Shown piece by piece: positions 14,793-21,706 of a stretch of 64,000 nt of DNA. A program made the translations under genes and the position numbers. Below the pieces are notes generated by a model. That model was given only the letters and a program-made list of their open reading frames with translations. It was not told where the DNA came from and did not search any database. The DNA is from JACVRW01 sp963803245 (GTDB lineage: Bacteria; Actinomycetota; Thermoleophilia; Solirubrobacterales; Thermoleophilaceae): positions 62,001 through 126,000 of the forward strand of contig CAWDLI010000003.1 of assembly GCA_963803245.1 (NCBI GenBank), read 5' to 3'. Within the stretch, counting starts at the first letter, position 1, and every line of letters starts with the position of its first letter.

Positions 14793-15554
14793 ATGACCGT
14801 CCGCCTCTACATCACCTCGCTGTCCAACCCGTCGTACGCGGCCGTGGGCATGCTCGCGCACAAGCGACTGGCCCACCGCCGCATCGACCTGCTCACCGGG
14901 TTCCATCCCTACTTGGTCCGCGCTGCCGGATTCGAGGGCCGGACCGTGCCGGCGCTCGAGCTCGCCGACGGCCGCCGGGTCCAGGGCTCGATGCGGATCT
15001 CGCGGGCACTCGACGAGCTGATTCCCGAGCGCCCGCTGTTCCCCGCGGAGCCGGTCGCGCGGCGCGCCGTGGAGCGGGCCGAGCGCTGGGGTCACAACCA
15101 CCTGCAGCCGATCCCGCGCCGGATCTTCCGCTTCGCCGCCATGCGCGACGTCCAGGTGCGCCGCTGGATCGCCGCCGACGTCGCCCGTGTGCGAGCGCCC
15201 ACCCTCGTCGCCGCACTGACCCTGCCGGTGGCGGTCGTCCGCTGCGCGGACTCGGGAGGCAGCGAGGAGACGATTCCCGAAGACATCCGCCGGCTCCCGG
15301 GCCTGCTCGACCTCGCCGACGCGCTGGTCGGAGAGGGCACGATAGGCGGCCCGGAGCCCAACGCCGCCGACTTCCAGATCCTGTCGAGCGTGCGGCTGCT
15401 GCTCGACTTCAAGGCCCTGCCTTCGATGGACCGCCGGCCCAGCGCCCGAGCGGCACGCAGGCTGTTCCCAGACCTAGAGGGCGAGATGCCGCGATTCGAG
15501 ATCCCGGGCCTGGCCTGGGAGCATCTCCGCGCGCCTTTGCGTCGGGGCCAGTGA
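14793..15554 (+). CDS. Glutathione-S-transferase-like protein
   Basis: From ATG 14793 (253 residues) the N-terminus TVRLYITSLSNPSYAAVGML reads as a thioredoxin-fold beta-alpha unit, and GRTVPALELADGRRVQGSMRISRALDE matches the cis-Pro and the Gly-Ser-x-x-Ile segment of GST N-domains (usually V-P-x-L ... x-E-S-x-x-I). The rest is helical, with PNAADFQILSSVRLLLDF resembling the N-capping region of the GST C-domain. No catalytic Cys/Ser/Tyr is obvious at the usual position, so activity is unclear. GTG 14766 is an alternative start; a TATGGT box lies at 14757. Confidence 0.7.
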   Translation: MTVRLYITSLSNPSYAAVGMLAHKRLAHRRIDLLTGFHPYLVRAAGFEGRTVPALELADGRRVQGSMRISRALDELIPERPLFPAEPVARRAVERAERWGHNHLQPIPRRIFRFAAMRDVQVRRWIAADVARVRAPTLVAALTLPVAVVRCADSGGSEETIPEDIRRLPGLLDLADALVGEGTIGGPEPNAADFQILSSVRLLLDFKALPSMDRRPSARAARRLFPDLEGEMPRFEIPGLAWEHLRAPLRRGQ

Positions 15555-15615
15555 CCGGGCACGAAGACCGGCCGCGCAGGGACGCTAAGCGCGCCGACGA
15601 CCGGCTGGAGCCGCG

Positions 15616-15853
15616 GTGAAGCGTCTTGCCATTGCCGTCGTGCCTCTCGCGTTGTTTCTGTCGGCTTGTGCGGTCGGCGCACCGCAGCCGCCGACATCTC
15701 CGACGGGAACCAGCATCGTGCTCAACCCCAACGTCAATTTCGAACGTTGACGGGCCTACCGACTACTGGTTCCGCTGCCGGCTTTGCAAGCCGCGATGGT
15801 GCGCGGCCCGCCGCGCTGGCTGCTTCCAGCGCAGCGTGGCTGTCGCGGACTAG
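15616..15853 (+). pseudogene. Truncated fibronectin-III-like lipoprotein
   Basis: GTG 15616, preceded by GGAG, encodes a 44-residue peptide: KRLAIAVVPLALFLSACAV (lipoprotein signal and lipobox) and about 24 residues more, stopping at TGA 15748. In another frame the sequence continues with GPTDYWFRC, matching the W-(F/L)-x-Y-G element of the related lipoproteins at 1-336 and 19161-20009, before ending at 15853. This suggests a frameshifted and truncated paralogue. The short peptide could still be exported. Confidence 0.4.
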
Positions 15854-16047
15854 ATGAGCGGACGCTCGCTGCGCTGCTCAGCGAGTTCGCGCTGGCGCTC
15901 GACTTCGGCCTTGAGGTCGTCGCCGCTGTAGGCGCGCAACTCGCCGGTGAGCATCAGCGGCTCGTCACAGCTGGGGCAGGTCCCCGGGTCGCTGGCCGTG
16001 CCGAGTCCGACTCTGTATCCGCACTGTGGGCAGGTGACTCGATCCAT
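15850..16047 (-). CDS. Small zinc-ribbon protein
   Basis: The 65-residue protein starts MDRVTCPQCGYRVGLG and has a second pair CPSCDEP, giving a CxxC-x14-CxxC zinc ribbon, followed by a helical charged tail (DDLKAEVERQRELAEQR). Such proteins usually bind one Zn and act in nucleic-acid or protein contacts; no partner is evident. Start ATG 16047 has AAGG immediately upstream. It is one of several zinc-ribbon micro-proteins in this accessory region. Confidence 0.7.
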   Translation of the reverse strand: MDRVTCPQCGYRVGLGTASDPGTCPSCDEPLMLTGELRAYSGDDLKAEVERQRELAEQRSERPLI

Positions 16048-16218
16048 CCTTGCCTATCGCGTCTACCCCGGAGAGACGCGCTCAACCACCCTGATGCGCG
16101 GGCGGGCTCCTCAGAGCGCTCAGCCCGCGCCATCTCCTGGGAGGGCCGATTGTGGTACCCGCGTTACGCATGCATCCATGGGGTATCCGACCGAAGGCAG
16201 ATAGACCAAGGAGGAGTT

Positions 16219-16400
16219 ATGGCAGAGCCAGTCCCCGCCGGTAGCGACGTATCGGCAGGCACCTACAGGTGCACAAGCTGCGGCAACGAGATTGACGTGG
16301 ATCGACGAAGCACATGCCGCCGTGCCCCGAGTGGGGCAACGGCCAATGGCAACCCATCAGCGGCGGCGACAGTACCCAGGACCCGTATCCAAATCAGTAA
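16219..16400 (+). pseudogene. Zinc-ribbon protein gene with 1-nt deletion
   Basis: ATG 16219 has a perfect AAGGAGG ribosome site and encodes MAEPVPAGSDVSAGTYRCTS then CGNEIDV. The frame is then lost; in the -1 frame the sequence continues KHMPPCPEWGNGQWQPISGG and ends DPYPNQ-stop (16400). One G missing after GACGTGG restores a 60-residue zinc ribbon. In addition the fourth zinc Cys is a Trp (CPEW where CPEC is expected). Two defects in one short gene suggest real decay, though a consensus error remains possible. Confidence 0.6.
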
Positions 16401-16630
16401 GCCTTCGGAGGCAGCGCGGCGAACTTCTTGCTCACGCCGCTCCTACTCGCAGCGGCTCATCCAGCCGCGTCGGGCGCCGGGCCGGCCTACGGGCCGAGCC
16501 CCGCCCCCCGACGAACGCCCCTAGCGTGTCGTGCTCGGCCGCGAGTCCGAGCTCTCGACCAACCACGCCGGAAGTTTGGCCCTGCGGCGCATCCGCAAGT
16601 CCGCGGTCGACAGCTGCTTCGCCGGCCCGC

Positions 16631-16732
16631 TTAGAGCTCCGCTACAACGCGCGTGCATATGCGCGAGCCAGGTGCGGACGAGGATCGGTAGTAGGCCATC
16701 GCCTCACATTGCGGACACTTCAGGAAGGGCAT
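16631..16732 (-). CDS. 33-residue zinc-knuckle micro-protein
   Basis: ATG 16732 is preceded by GGGAGGTGA, one of the best ribosome sites in the window. The peptide reads MPFLKCPQCEAMAYYRSSSA then PGSRICTRVVAEL. It has one CxxC pair and a third Cys, so it may be a shortened zinc ribbon or a metal-binding dimer. The flanks (16401-16630, 16733-16846) show no other gene. Confidence 0.45.
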   Translation of the reverse strand: MPFLKCPQCEAMAYYRSSSAPGSRICTRVVAEL

Positions 16733-16846
16733 CGCTCACCTCCCACATCTGACTCGACAACACCTTGAACACCGACCTTCGGCGGATCGCGATTTTAAGT
16801 CGCCTCGCGGCCCGATTCAAGCCGAGAGCCGCCGCAGATCCTCCGG

Positions 16847-16972
16847 TCAAAACACGAACTCCTGCATCAGGAGAGCGAGCACCACGACGACCGCGACAAG
16901 GACGCTGGACCAGGCCAGCTGCACCCCAACACGGTCACGATCAGCCCACGGGGCTCGCTGCCACCATCGCAT
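16847..16972 (-). CDS. 41-residue single-TM micro-protein (WADRDR family)
   Basis: The product begins MRWWQRAPWADRDRVGVQ and continues with a hydrophobic helix (WSSVLVAVVVVLALLM) ending QEFVF. It is the paralogue of the plus-strand micro-protein at 14535-14657: W-W, PWADRDR and Q-x2-W are conserved at the same positions. A longer frame upstream lacks protein character, so ATG 16972 is chosen. Function unknown. Confidence 0.6.
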   Translation of the reverse strand: MRWWQRAPWADRDRVGVQLAWSSVLVAVVVVLALLMQEFVF

Positions 16973-17055
16973 GAAGCCGCGTCTACCCGGTCGAACCCGC
17001 GCCGAACCGACGAGGCTGGTTTGCCGTTCATCGAGCCGGGGAGACGCGGAGTTCC

Positions 17056-17259
17056 ATGTGGGCAGACATCGTCGCCTTGTTCGCCATTGCGCTCGTCGCG
17101 GTCCTGGTCGCAACGGGGGGCGTCTGGCTGATCGTGGCGGTGCCGGTCGCTGTCTTGGTGTTGTTACCGGCGTCGTTGATCGGACTGCGGCGGCAGTTCG
17201 AGTCCGCAACCCGCCTGCGGAAGGACCTCGAACGCAAAGCTGCAAGGCGGACGAAGTAG
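17056..17259 (+). CDS. Small membrane protein, two TM helices
   Basis: The 67-residue protein starts MWADIVALFAIALVAVLVAT, has a second hydrophobic helix (VWLIVAVPVAVLVLL) and a basic cytoplasmic tail (LRRQFESATRLRKDLERK). GGAG precedes the ATG at ribosome-site distance. No family is recognised. It lies in a stretch of small plus-strand membrane proteins (17056-17874). Confidence 0.6.
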   Translation: MWADIVALFAIALVAVLVATGGVWLIVAVPVAVLVLLPASLIGLRRQFESATRLRKDLERKAARRTK

Positions 17260-17405
17260 AGAGGTTTGGCGCGTTCGCGCTCGGGCATCAGAGGGCGGTC
17301 AGGCGAGCCGGTTATTCGCTCGCCGGCCCGGAGGGCCTAACGGGACTCAGCGCTCGTGACGGAACTACGGACGTCCCCGCAGTTCTACCTCTAAGGAGTT
17401 CCTTA

Positions 17406-17738
17406 ATGGCAGCACATGACGTGACAACCCGTTCTGCCGGTGCAGATAGCCGCAGCAGCGGCCGTGTCGGTAAGGCCGCGAAGCGGCTGACGACCGAGAC
17501 GAAGCAGTTCTTCAAGACGAGCGAGTTCTTCGCCTTCGTGCTGATGGTGATCGCGATCCTGATCGCCGGCAACTCGATCGAGGGCGAGGAGGGCGGCGCC
17601 GACTTCTTCGCCGCCGACAAGGTGTGGCTCTACATCACGATCCTCACCGTCGGCTACATGCTCAGCCGCGGCATCGCCAAGTCCGGCGTCCGTGACCCCT
17701 ATTGGGACGAGCGCGGCGACCGCAACGCCGACCACTAA
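17406..17738 (+). CDS. Small membrane protein, two TM helices
   Basis: The 110-residue protein has a soluble N-terminus rich in Ser/Arg/Lys (1-45), helix FFAFVLMVIAILIAG, an acidic loop (NSIEGEEGGADFFAADK), a second helix (VWLYITILTVGYMLSRG) and a polar end (YWDERGDRNADH). AAGGAG sits 8 nt before the ATG. Similar two-TM proteins are widespread in Thermoleophilia but I know no function. Only 7 nt separate it from the next small gene. Confidence 0.7.
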   Translation: MAAHDVTTRSAGADSRSSGRVGKAAKRLTTETKQFFKTSEFFAFVLMVIAILIAGNSIEGEEGGADFFAADKVWLYITILTVGYMLSRGIAKSGVRDPYWDERGDRNADH

Positions 17739-17745
17739 CACCAGG

Positions 17746-17874
17746 ATGTTCCTCTTCACCAAGCGGCCGGGCGAGCAAGCGAGATTTCGGTTCATGCCCG
17801 GCTGCCTGGTGAGCTCCCTACTCCTGTCACTGGGGCTCACCGTGTTGATCAACGTCGTGATCCGGCTGTTCTAG
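17746..17874 (+). CDS. 42-residue single-TM protein (MPGC motif)
   Basis: ATG 17746 lies 7 nt after the preceding stop. The product has a basic start (FLFTKRPGEQARFRF), the motif MPGCLVSS and a helix (LLLSLGLTVLINVVIRLF). The MPGCL-hydrophobic pattern recurs in small actinobacterial membrane proteins of unknown function. Probably co-transcribed with the gene at 17406. Confidence 0.55.
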   Translation: MFLFTKRPGEQARFRFMPGCLVSSLLLSLGLTVLINVVIRLF

Positions 17875-18340
17875 TCCGCCACGACTCACGCTTCGGACCG
17901 CTGATTAGGACCCGTCGCATCCAGCAGGCCGGCGACCGATGGTCCTATCTGCAGAGCCGAAACCGACCGAACCCTAGAAAAGCGCAGTCTTTTTCGCGGC
18001 GAGGTACCGGGGGGTGACACGGGTCGGGGCGGCGTTGTGGGTCCCCCTGCCTCTCGGGACGGCTTAGAGCCGGGCGGGACGTGCTGGGTCCCTCAGTAAG
18101 ACTCCACCTAGGCACGACTCGGGGAACCAATCGCCGCGTCGCGCCGGGAGGAGCGGATACCCCAGAGGCCCCTTGCGCACATCCTCACCCGGCAGGGTCC
18201 GCTACCCGGACCGATGGCGCACAAACGCCTACAAGCCGGGCTGCTCTCCCCTCCGACGGCCTACCTCGATCAGTGACGGCACCACCCACTTCAACCTGCT
18301 CGTGTTCGAGCACTAGACGACACTGGGTGCGCCAGCCCGG
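17875..18340. other. Gene-free stretch with a surface-protein tail remnant
   Basis: No gene is seen in about 465 nt. Near its end, 18278-18316 on the plus strand reads GTTHFNLLVFEH-stop, the third isolated copy of the RFNLLVIDKG-type tail of secreted proteins. A T-rich spot (TCTTTTTCGC, about 17988-17997) is atypical for the region but has no clear hairpin before it. Confidence 0.4.
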
Positions 18341-18350
18341 CGGATCATCA

Positions 18351-18453
18351 GAGTGAACCGCTTCGGCTCGGGTATGCGGTTTTCCGGACGGCATCCCCCC
18401 CGGGACGATGCGGTTCCCCATGGCGAAGCCCCGCAGGGCAGCGGGGCTTCGCC
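18351..18453 (+). ncRNA. Putative structured RNA motif, copy A
   Basis: Elements in order: AACCGC/GCGGTT stem (18356-18361 with 18376-18381), GCATC/GATGC stem (18391-18395 with 18407-18411) closing a C-rich loop, and a perfect 13-bp GC hairpin (18422-18434 with 18441-18453, loop agggca). Copies B and C share the order and the CATCCCCC...CGATG and GAAGCCCC...GGGGCTTC blocks. Strand is inferred from the terminator-like last hairpin. Confidence 0.4.
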
Positions 18454-18499
18454 CGTTGTCGGGGCTGTGTGGAAACCGGCGCGGACGAGAAACGGCTCA

Positions 18500-18601
18500 G
18501 GCTGAGACTGAACGGTCTGATCGCGGGTACCTTGGGCCTCAGAACGACGTCCCCCACGATGGGGTTCTCCGCGAAGCCCGAGCGACCATCCGGGGCTTCG
18601 C
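18500..18601 (+). ncRNA. Putative structured RNA motif, copy B
   Basis: TGAGACTGAACGGTCTGA forms the first short hairpin; CCCCCACGATG follows at 18551-18561; the final stem is GCGAAGCCC (18571-18579) with GGGCTTCGC (18593-18601). The element aligns with copy C at 57681-57780. It ends 29 nt before the ATG of the next small gene and may be its leader. Confidence 0.45.
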
Positions 18602-18630
18602 TGCTTATCAACGACGCAAGAGGAGGGTTC

Positions 18631-18726
18631 ATGGTGCTACCCGTTGCCATTGCCGGCACAGGACTCGGAATCATTGGGCTGATAGTCCTGATCCTGCTCG
18701 TCATCCTCGTCCTCCGCGTCCTGTAG
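18631..18726 (+). CDS. 31-residue TM micro-protein
   Basis: ATG 18631 follows a strong GAGGAGGG ribosome site. The peptide MVLPVAIAGTGLGIIG and a helix LIVLILLVILVLRVL make one or two short TM segments, similar in style to very small actinobacterial membrane peptides. It follows RNA motif copy B directly and precedes the DUF6458-like gene by 17 nt. Function unknown. Confidence 0.5.
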   Translation: MVLPVAIAGTGLGIIGLIVLILLVILVLRVL

Positions 18727-18743
18727 GTACGCGGGCGACTGAC

Positions 18744-18965
18744 ATGTACATCGGAACCTCGATATTGCTCATCGCTGTCGGCGCGATCCTCGCGTGGGCC
18801 GTGACGGCCACGGTGGCCGGGTTGGACATCCAGACGGCCGGCGTGATCCTGATGGCCGTAGGCGTGATCGGACTGATCGTGTCGCTCTTGGAGCAGACGA
18901 TCTGGGCCGACCGCCGCCGCAGGGCCGCCGAGCCCGAAGTCGTCCGCGAACACCGGTACCGCTAG
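18744..18965 (+). CDS. DUF6458-like small membrane protein
   Basis: The 73-residue protein MYIGTSILLIAVGAILAWAV continues with TATVAGLDIQTAGVILM and AVGVIGLIVSLL, then a charged tail (DRRRRAAEPEVV). From memory the G-T-S-I-x-L-I-A-V-G-A-I-L and I-Q-T-x-G-V-I-L-M-x-V-G patterns match DUF6458, two-TM proteins common in Actinobacteria. No function is known. Likely same transcript as the 31-residue peptide upstream. Confidence 0.7.
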   Translation: MYIGTSILLIAVGAILAWAVTATVAGLDIQTAGVILMAVGVIGLIVSLLEQTIWADRRRRAAEPEVVREHRYR

Positions 18966-19075
18966 GCAGTCGAGAGACGAAAAACCCGCTGAGATCCGTA
19001 CAGACGGGAGGTCTGGTAGGAGGCCATGTCCGGTCGGCAGAGGGTCGTGCTGGTCCGCCTCCCCCTGAAGCTGTC

Positions 19076-19104
19076 TTGACCGGAGCAGCTGGTGGTGGTA
19101 GGCC
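19076..19104 (+). promoter_or_regulatory. Promoter TTGACC-N17-TAGGCC (copy 1 of 3)
   Basis: -35 TTGACC 19076-19081, 17-nt spacer, -10 TAGGCC 19099-19104, followed by a leader that begins ACGCCGTAC. The same layout stands before the genes at 20638 and 21707, with GGTGxTGGTAGGCCACGC-like shared sequence. Confidence 0.5.
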
Positions 19105-19160
19105 ACGCCGTACACCGGCGACGGACCCGGCCGGCTCGGCCCAGACCGTTTGGAGCTCGC

Positions 19161-20009
19161 ATGAAGCGCTTCGCGCTCGCCCTGTCCGCGATTGTCGTGG
19201 GGGTAGTGGTGTCGAGTTGTGCGGTCGGTGTTCGCCAGCCCGCCACGAACATCGCAGCGACTACCGCGACGCTGAACGGCAAGGTGCTCTCGACCACAGG
19301 CGGCCCGGGCAGCTGGTACCTCGAGTACGGGCTCACGCAGGCTCGCACGGAGAGAACGCCGACGAGGACAATCGACTTCGTAGTCGGCCAAGTGGAGCCG
19401 GTGTCCGAGCCGGTCGACGGGCTCAAGTCCGCGACGACCTACTACGTCGCGGTCTGTGCCGAGGACAGCGAGAACCCGGGAGACCCGTTCTGCAGTCCGG
19501 TCCAAACATTCACGACCGACCCTGATCTGGCGGCAGATTCGGTGACCGGGTCGGCTTACCAGTGCGAATCCTCCTCGCCCCCACAGCCGCCGTGCCTGAC
19601 CCGCGACACCATCGAGGTGGATGCGCGAAGCGGGCCGGCTGGGGAGGACCCGTCCGGCACGATCACAGTCATTGATGGCTCTGGGAGTCGCGGCGCGACA
19701 GGCTTTACTGGCGAGCTCAGCTGCCTTTACGTCAGCGGCAACGTCGCAGTCGTGGGAGCCTTGGGCCGCCGCTTCGGAGGCGTCTTTGAGGCAGACAACT
19801 ACCCTGCGGCAGCGAGCTTCCGGGTGACCGATGGAGGCGGCTCGGGATCCAGCCAGGACAGATGGGAGTATTTCCATCGAGGCGGCGAGTTCGGAGGTCC
19901 ACCCCCGTCCGCACCAACCGACTGCCGGTCGTTCAACCCGCCGTCTACCTCCTTCCTCGTCAACGAAGCAGGCGACCTCGTCGTGGCCGACGCGTCGTCC
20001 AGCAGCTGA
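19161..20009 (+). CDS. Surface lipoprotein: fibronectin-III-like module plus ARSGP domain
   Basis: The 282-residue protein starts MKRFALALSAIVVGVVVSSC (lipobox Cys at residue 20). Residues about 25-120 form a fibronectin-III-like module (TATLNGKVLSTTGG, WYLEYGLTQA, TTYYVAVCAEDSENPG). From about 128 (DSVTGSAYQC) comes a second beta-rich domain with VDARSGPAGEDPSGTITV and CLYVSGNVAVVGAL, also present in the next two surface genes. ATG 19161 has GGAG 8 nt upstream. It is probably lipid-anchored on the cell surface; ligand unknown. It has its own promoter of a type shared with those two genes. Confidence 0.75.
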   Translation: MKRFALALSAIVVGVVVSSCAVGVRQPATNIAATTATLNGKVLSTTGGPGSWYLEYGLTQARTERTPTRTIDFVVGQVEPVSEPVDGLKSATTYYVAVCAEDSENPGDPFCSPVQTFTTDPDLAADSVTGSAYQCESSSPPQPPCLTRDTIEVDARSGPAGEDPSGTITVIDGSGSRGATGFTGELSCLYVSGNVAVVGALGRRFGGVFEADNYPAAASFRVTDGGGSGSSQDRWEYFHRGGEFGGPPPSAPTDCRSFNPPSTSFLVNEAGDLVVADASSSS

Positions 20010-20037
20010 CGGTCGGGCCTGTTCGAGCCGGCCGCGC

Positions 20038-20043
20038 GATACT
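20038..20043 (+). promoter_or_regulatory. Conserved GATACT box, SnoaL header promoter copy 6
   Basis: GATACT, 9-nt spacer cggcgggcg, ATG 20053; spacer identical to that at 12768. Confidence 0.45.
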
Positions 20044-20052
20044 CGGCGGGCG

Positions 20053-20466
20053 ATGTCGCAGGTAGCCCCGCGTGACAAACGGGAACAAGTCCAAGTCTCC
20101 ACCGACGCGCTCAACGCCTGGAACTTCGAGGCGCTTGCCGACATCTTTCACCCGAAGCTGGAACACCATTCGGTGTTCGCTGCCGTTGAAGGAGATGTCT
20201 ACCGCGGGATCGAGGGCCAGCGGAGGCGCTGGGAGAACGTCCAGGCGACCTGGGACGACTTCCACATCACCGTTGCGGAGATCCACGACGCCGACAACGA
20301 GTCTGTCGTTGTGGTGTTGCGCTTGACACGGAAAGCGAAGGTGAGCGGAGCCCCCCTTGACAGCTTTCTGGGGCTGGTATGGACATGGCGGGACGGGAAG
20401 GTCTGGCGGATGGTCAGCTACACAGACCCACGGGACGCTCTCGAAGCCGTGAGGCTGTCGGAGTAG
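20053..20466 (+). CDS. SnoaL/NTF2-like protein
   Basis: This 137-residue protein keeps only MSQ of the family header, then VAPRDKREQVQVSTDALNAW and FEALADIFHPKLEHHSVF. The core IEGQRRRWENVQATWDDFHI and VVVVLRLTRKAKVSGAP fits NTF2; the end DALEAVRLSE keeps the family tail. It is about 5.5 kb from the main array and sits between two surface-protein genes, behind its own GATACT box. Function unknown. Confidence 0.8.
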   Translation: MSQVAPRDKREQVQVSTDALNAWNFEALADIFHPKLEHHSVFAAVEGDVYRGIEGQRRRWENVQATWDDFHITVAEIHDADNESVVVVLRLTRKAKVSGAPLDSFLGLVWTWRDGKVWRMVSYTDPRDALEAVRLSE

Positions 20467-20567
20467 CCCGCTAGCCGTCACCCCGGCTCCTGGCTTTTCC
20501 CACAGCCGCCCGTCTCCCCGGTCCCGGTTGGGCTGTGGTTGTGGGACCTCCCCACCCTTTGGGTTCC

Positions 20568-20596
20568 TTGATTCGGGTGCGTGGTGATGGTAGGCC
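20568..20596 (+). promoter_or_regulatory. Promoter TTGATT-N17-TAGGCC (copy 2 of 3)
   Basis: -35 TTGATT 20568-20573, 17-nt spacer, -10 TAGGCC 20591-20596. The leader carries ACTCGATCGAAGGGGGTGCC just before ATG 20638, nearly the same as in copy 3. Confidence 0.5.
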
Positions 20597-20637
20597 ACGC
20601 AGTACAGGGCACTGGACTCGATCGAAGGGGGTGCCCG

Positions 20638-21585
20638 ATGCGGAGAGATCTCCTTGCAGTGCTTGGCGTGATGGCCGTTTTCGGCGGGGCACCTGTCGCG
20701 GCGGTCGCGGCCCCGACGGTCACGATCACGGCGGACTGTAGCCATCCCACCGCGCCGTACGGAGTCTCTGTTGTTGTAAGTGGCCTTCCGTCTGGAGCTC
20801 TCTTCCGAGCCGAAATCACGTATGCCAGCGGCGGTTTCGGGCCTGTCGCGCGTGCCGATGCAAATGGACAGGTCCACCAAGGTTTCGCATCCGGGGTCCC
20901 GCTCGGCCTCGTTACGGCGAGTGGCTACCACGACGTCGACGAGGACTCCACGCAAGACCCCGGGGAGCCCGGCGTCGAAGCGAGCCTCGGGAACCCCTGC
21001 GCTGACCCGCCCGTCCCCGGAGGTGCCGTTACCGGCGCGGCGGACATCATTCTCTTCGAGCTGTTCGGAATCCAGCCAGTCCGCCTGAGCATCGACGCGC
21101 GAAGCGGGCCGGTGGGCCAAAGCCCGGCCGGGACCGTCCGTCTCGCAACTCCGGATGGCGACGTAACCGGCACGGTCACGTGTGTCGGTGTCAAGGGTGC
21201 GATGGCCACCGTCGGGGTACGTCTGGATCGAGCGCTGTCTGGCGGCATGTTCGCCGTGCAGATCGACATTGGGGACTACTCGTCTGACAACCCGGCCATT
21301 GAAGATCTCGTCGCCTTGACGCCGGTCGCAAGCGCACCGTCGCAGTGTCCCTTTCCGTTGTCGACGGGCGGGGGCTTCTACAGCACGTTCAATGGGACCT
21401 TCGTAGTTGCTCCTGCCCCAGCACTCCCCACCTCCAAGGATCAGTGCAAGCGCGGGGGCTGGCGCAACTTCCCGCAGTTCCAGAACCAGGGGCAGTGCGT
21501 CATGTTCGTCGTCCGGTCGTGCGGGCAGCGCGGGCGGTTCGAGCCCAAGCCCAAGAACTGCCCCGTGAGGCTCCCAAACCGCTAA
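20638..21585 (+). CDS. Secreted surface protein with ARSGP domain
   Basis: The 315-residue protein starts MRRDLLAVLGVMAVFGGAPV, a cleavable signal (A-V-A-A). Residues about 25-140 form a beta-rich module (VTITADCSHPTAPYGVSV). Then VRLSIDARSGPVGQSPAGTV and VTCVGVKGAMATVGVRLD give the domain shared with the flanking surface genes. The C-terminal part (from about 265) has KDQCKRGGWRNFPQFQNQGQ and CVMFV, a Cys-rich motif I recall at the end of many actinobacterial secreted proteins. Ribosome site AAGGGGG. Function unknown; probably cell-surface. Confidence 0.75.
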   Translation: MRRDLLAVLGVMAVFGGAPVAAVAAPTVTITADCSHPTAPYGVSVVVSGLPSGALFRAEITYASGGFGPVARADANGQVHQGFASGVPLGLVTASGYHDVDEDSTQDPGEPGVEASLGNPCADPPVPGGAVTGAADIILFELFGIQPVRLSIDARSGPVGQSPAGTVRLATPDGDVTGTVTCVGVKGAMATVGVRLDRALSGGMFAVQIDIGDYSSDNPAIEDLVALTPVASAPSQCPFPLSTGGGFYSTFNGTFVVAPAPALPTSKDQCKRGGWRNFPQFQNQGQCVMFVVRSCGQRGRFEPKPKNCPVRLPNR

Positions 21586-21635
21586 GAGGCGATCTCCGGT
21601 CGCCTGGCGGTCGTGATGCTCCCGCTCAGGGAGCC

Positions 21636-21664
21636 TTGACCGAGGAAGCCGGTGGTGCTAGGCC
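21636..21664 (+). promoter_or_regulatory. Promoter TTGACC-N17-TAGGCC (copy 3 of 3)
   Basis: -35 TTGACC 21636-21641, 17-nt spacer, -10 TAGGCC 21659-21664. The leader up to ATG 21707 is 42 nt and includes AAAGGGG as ribosome site. Confidence 0.5.
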
Positions 21665-21706
21665 ACGCAGTACGCCGGCATTGGACTCGGTCGAAAGGGG
21701 TGCCCG

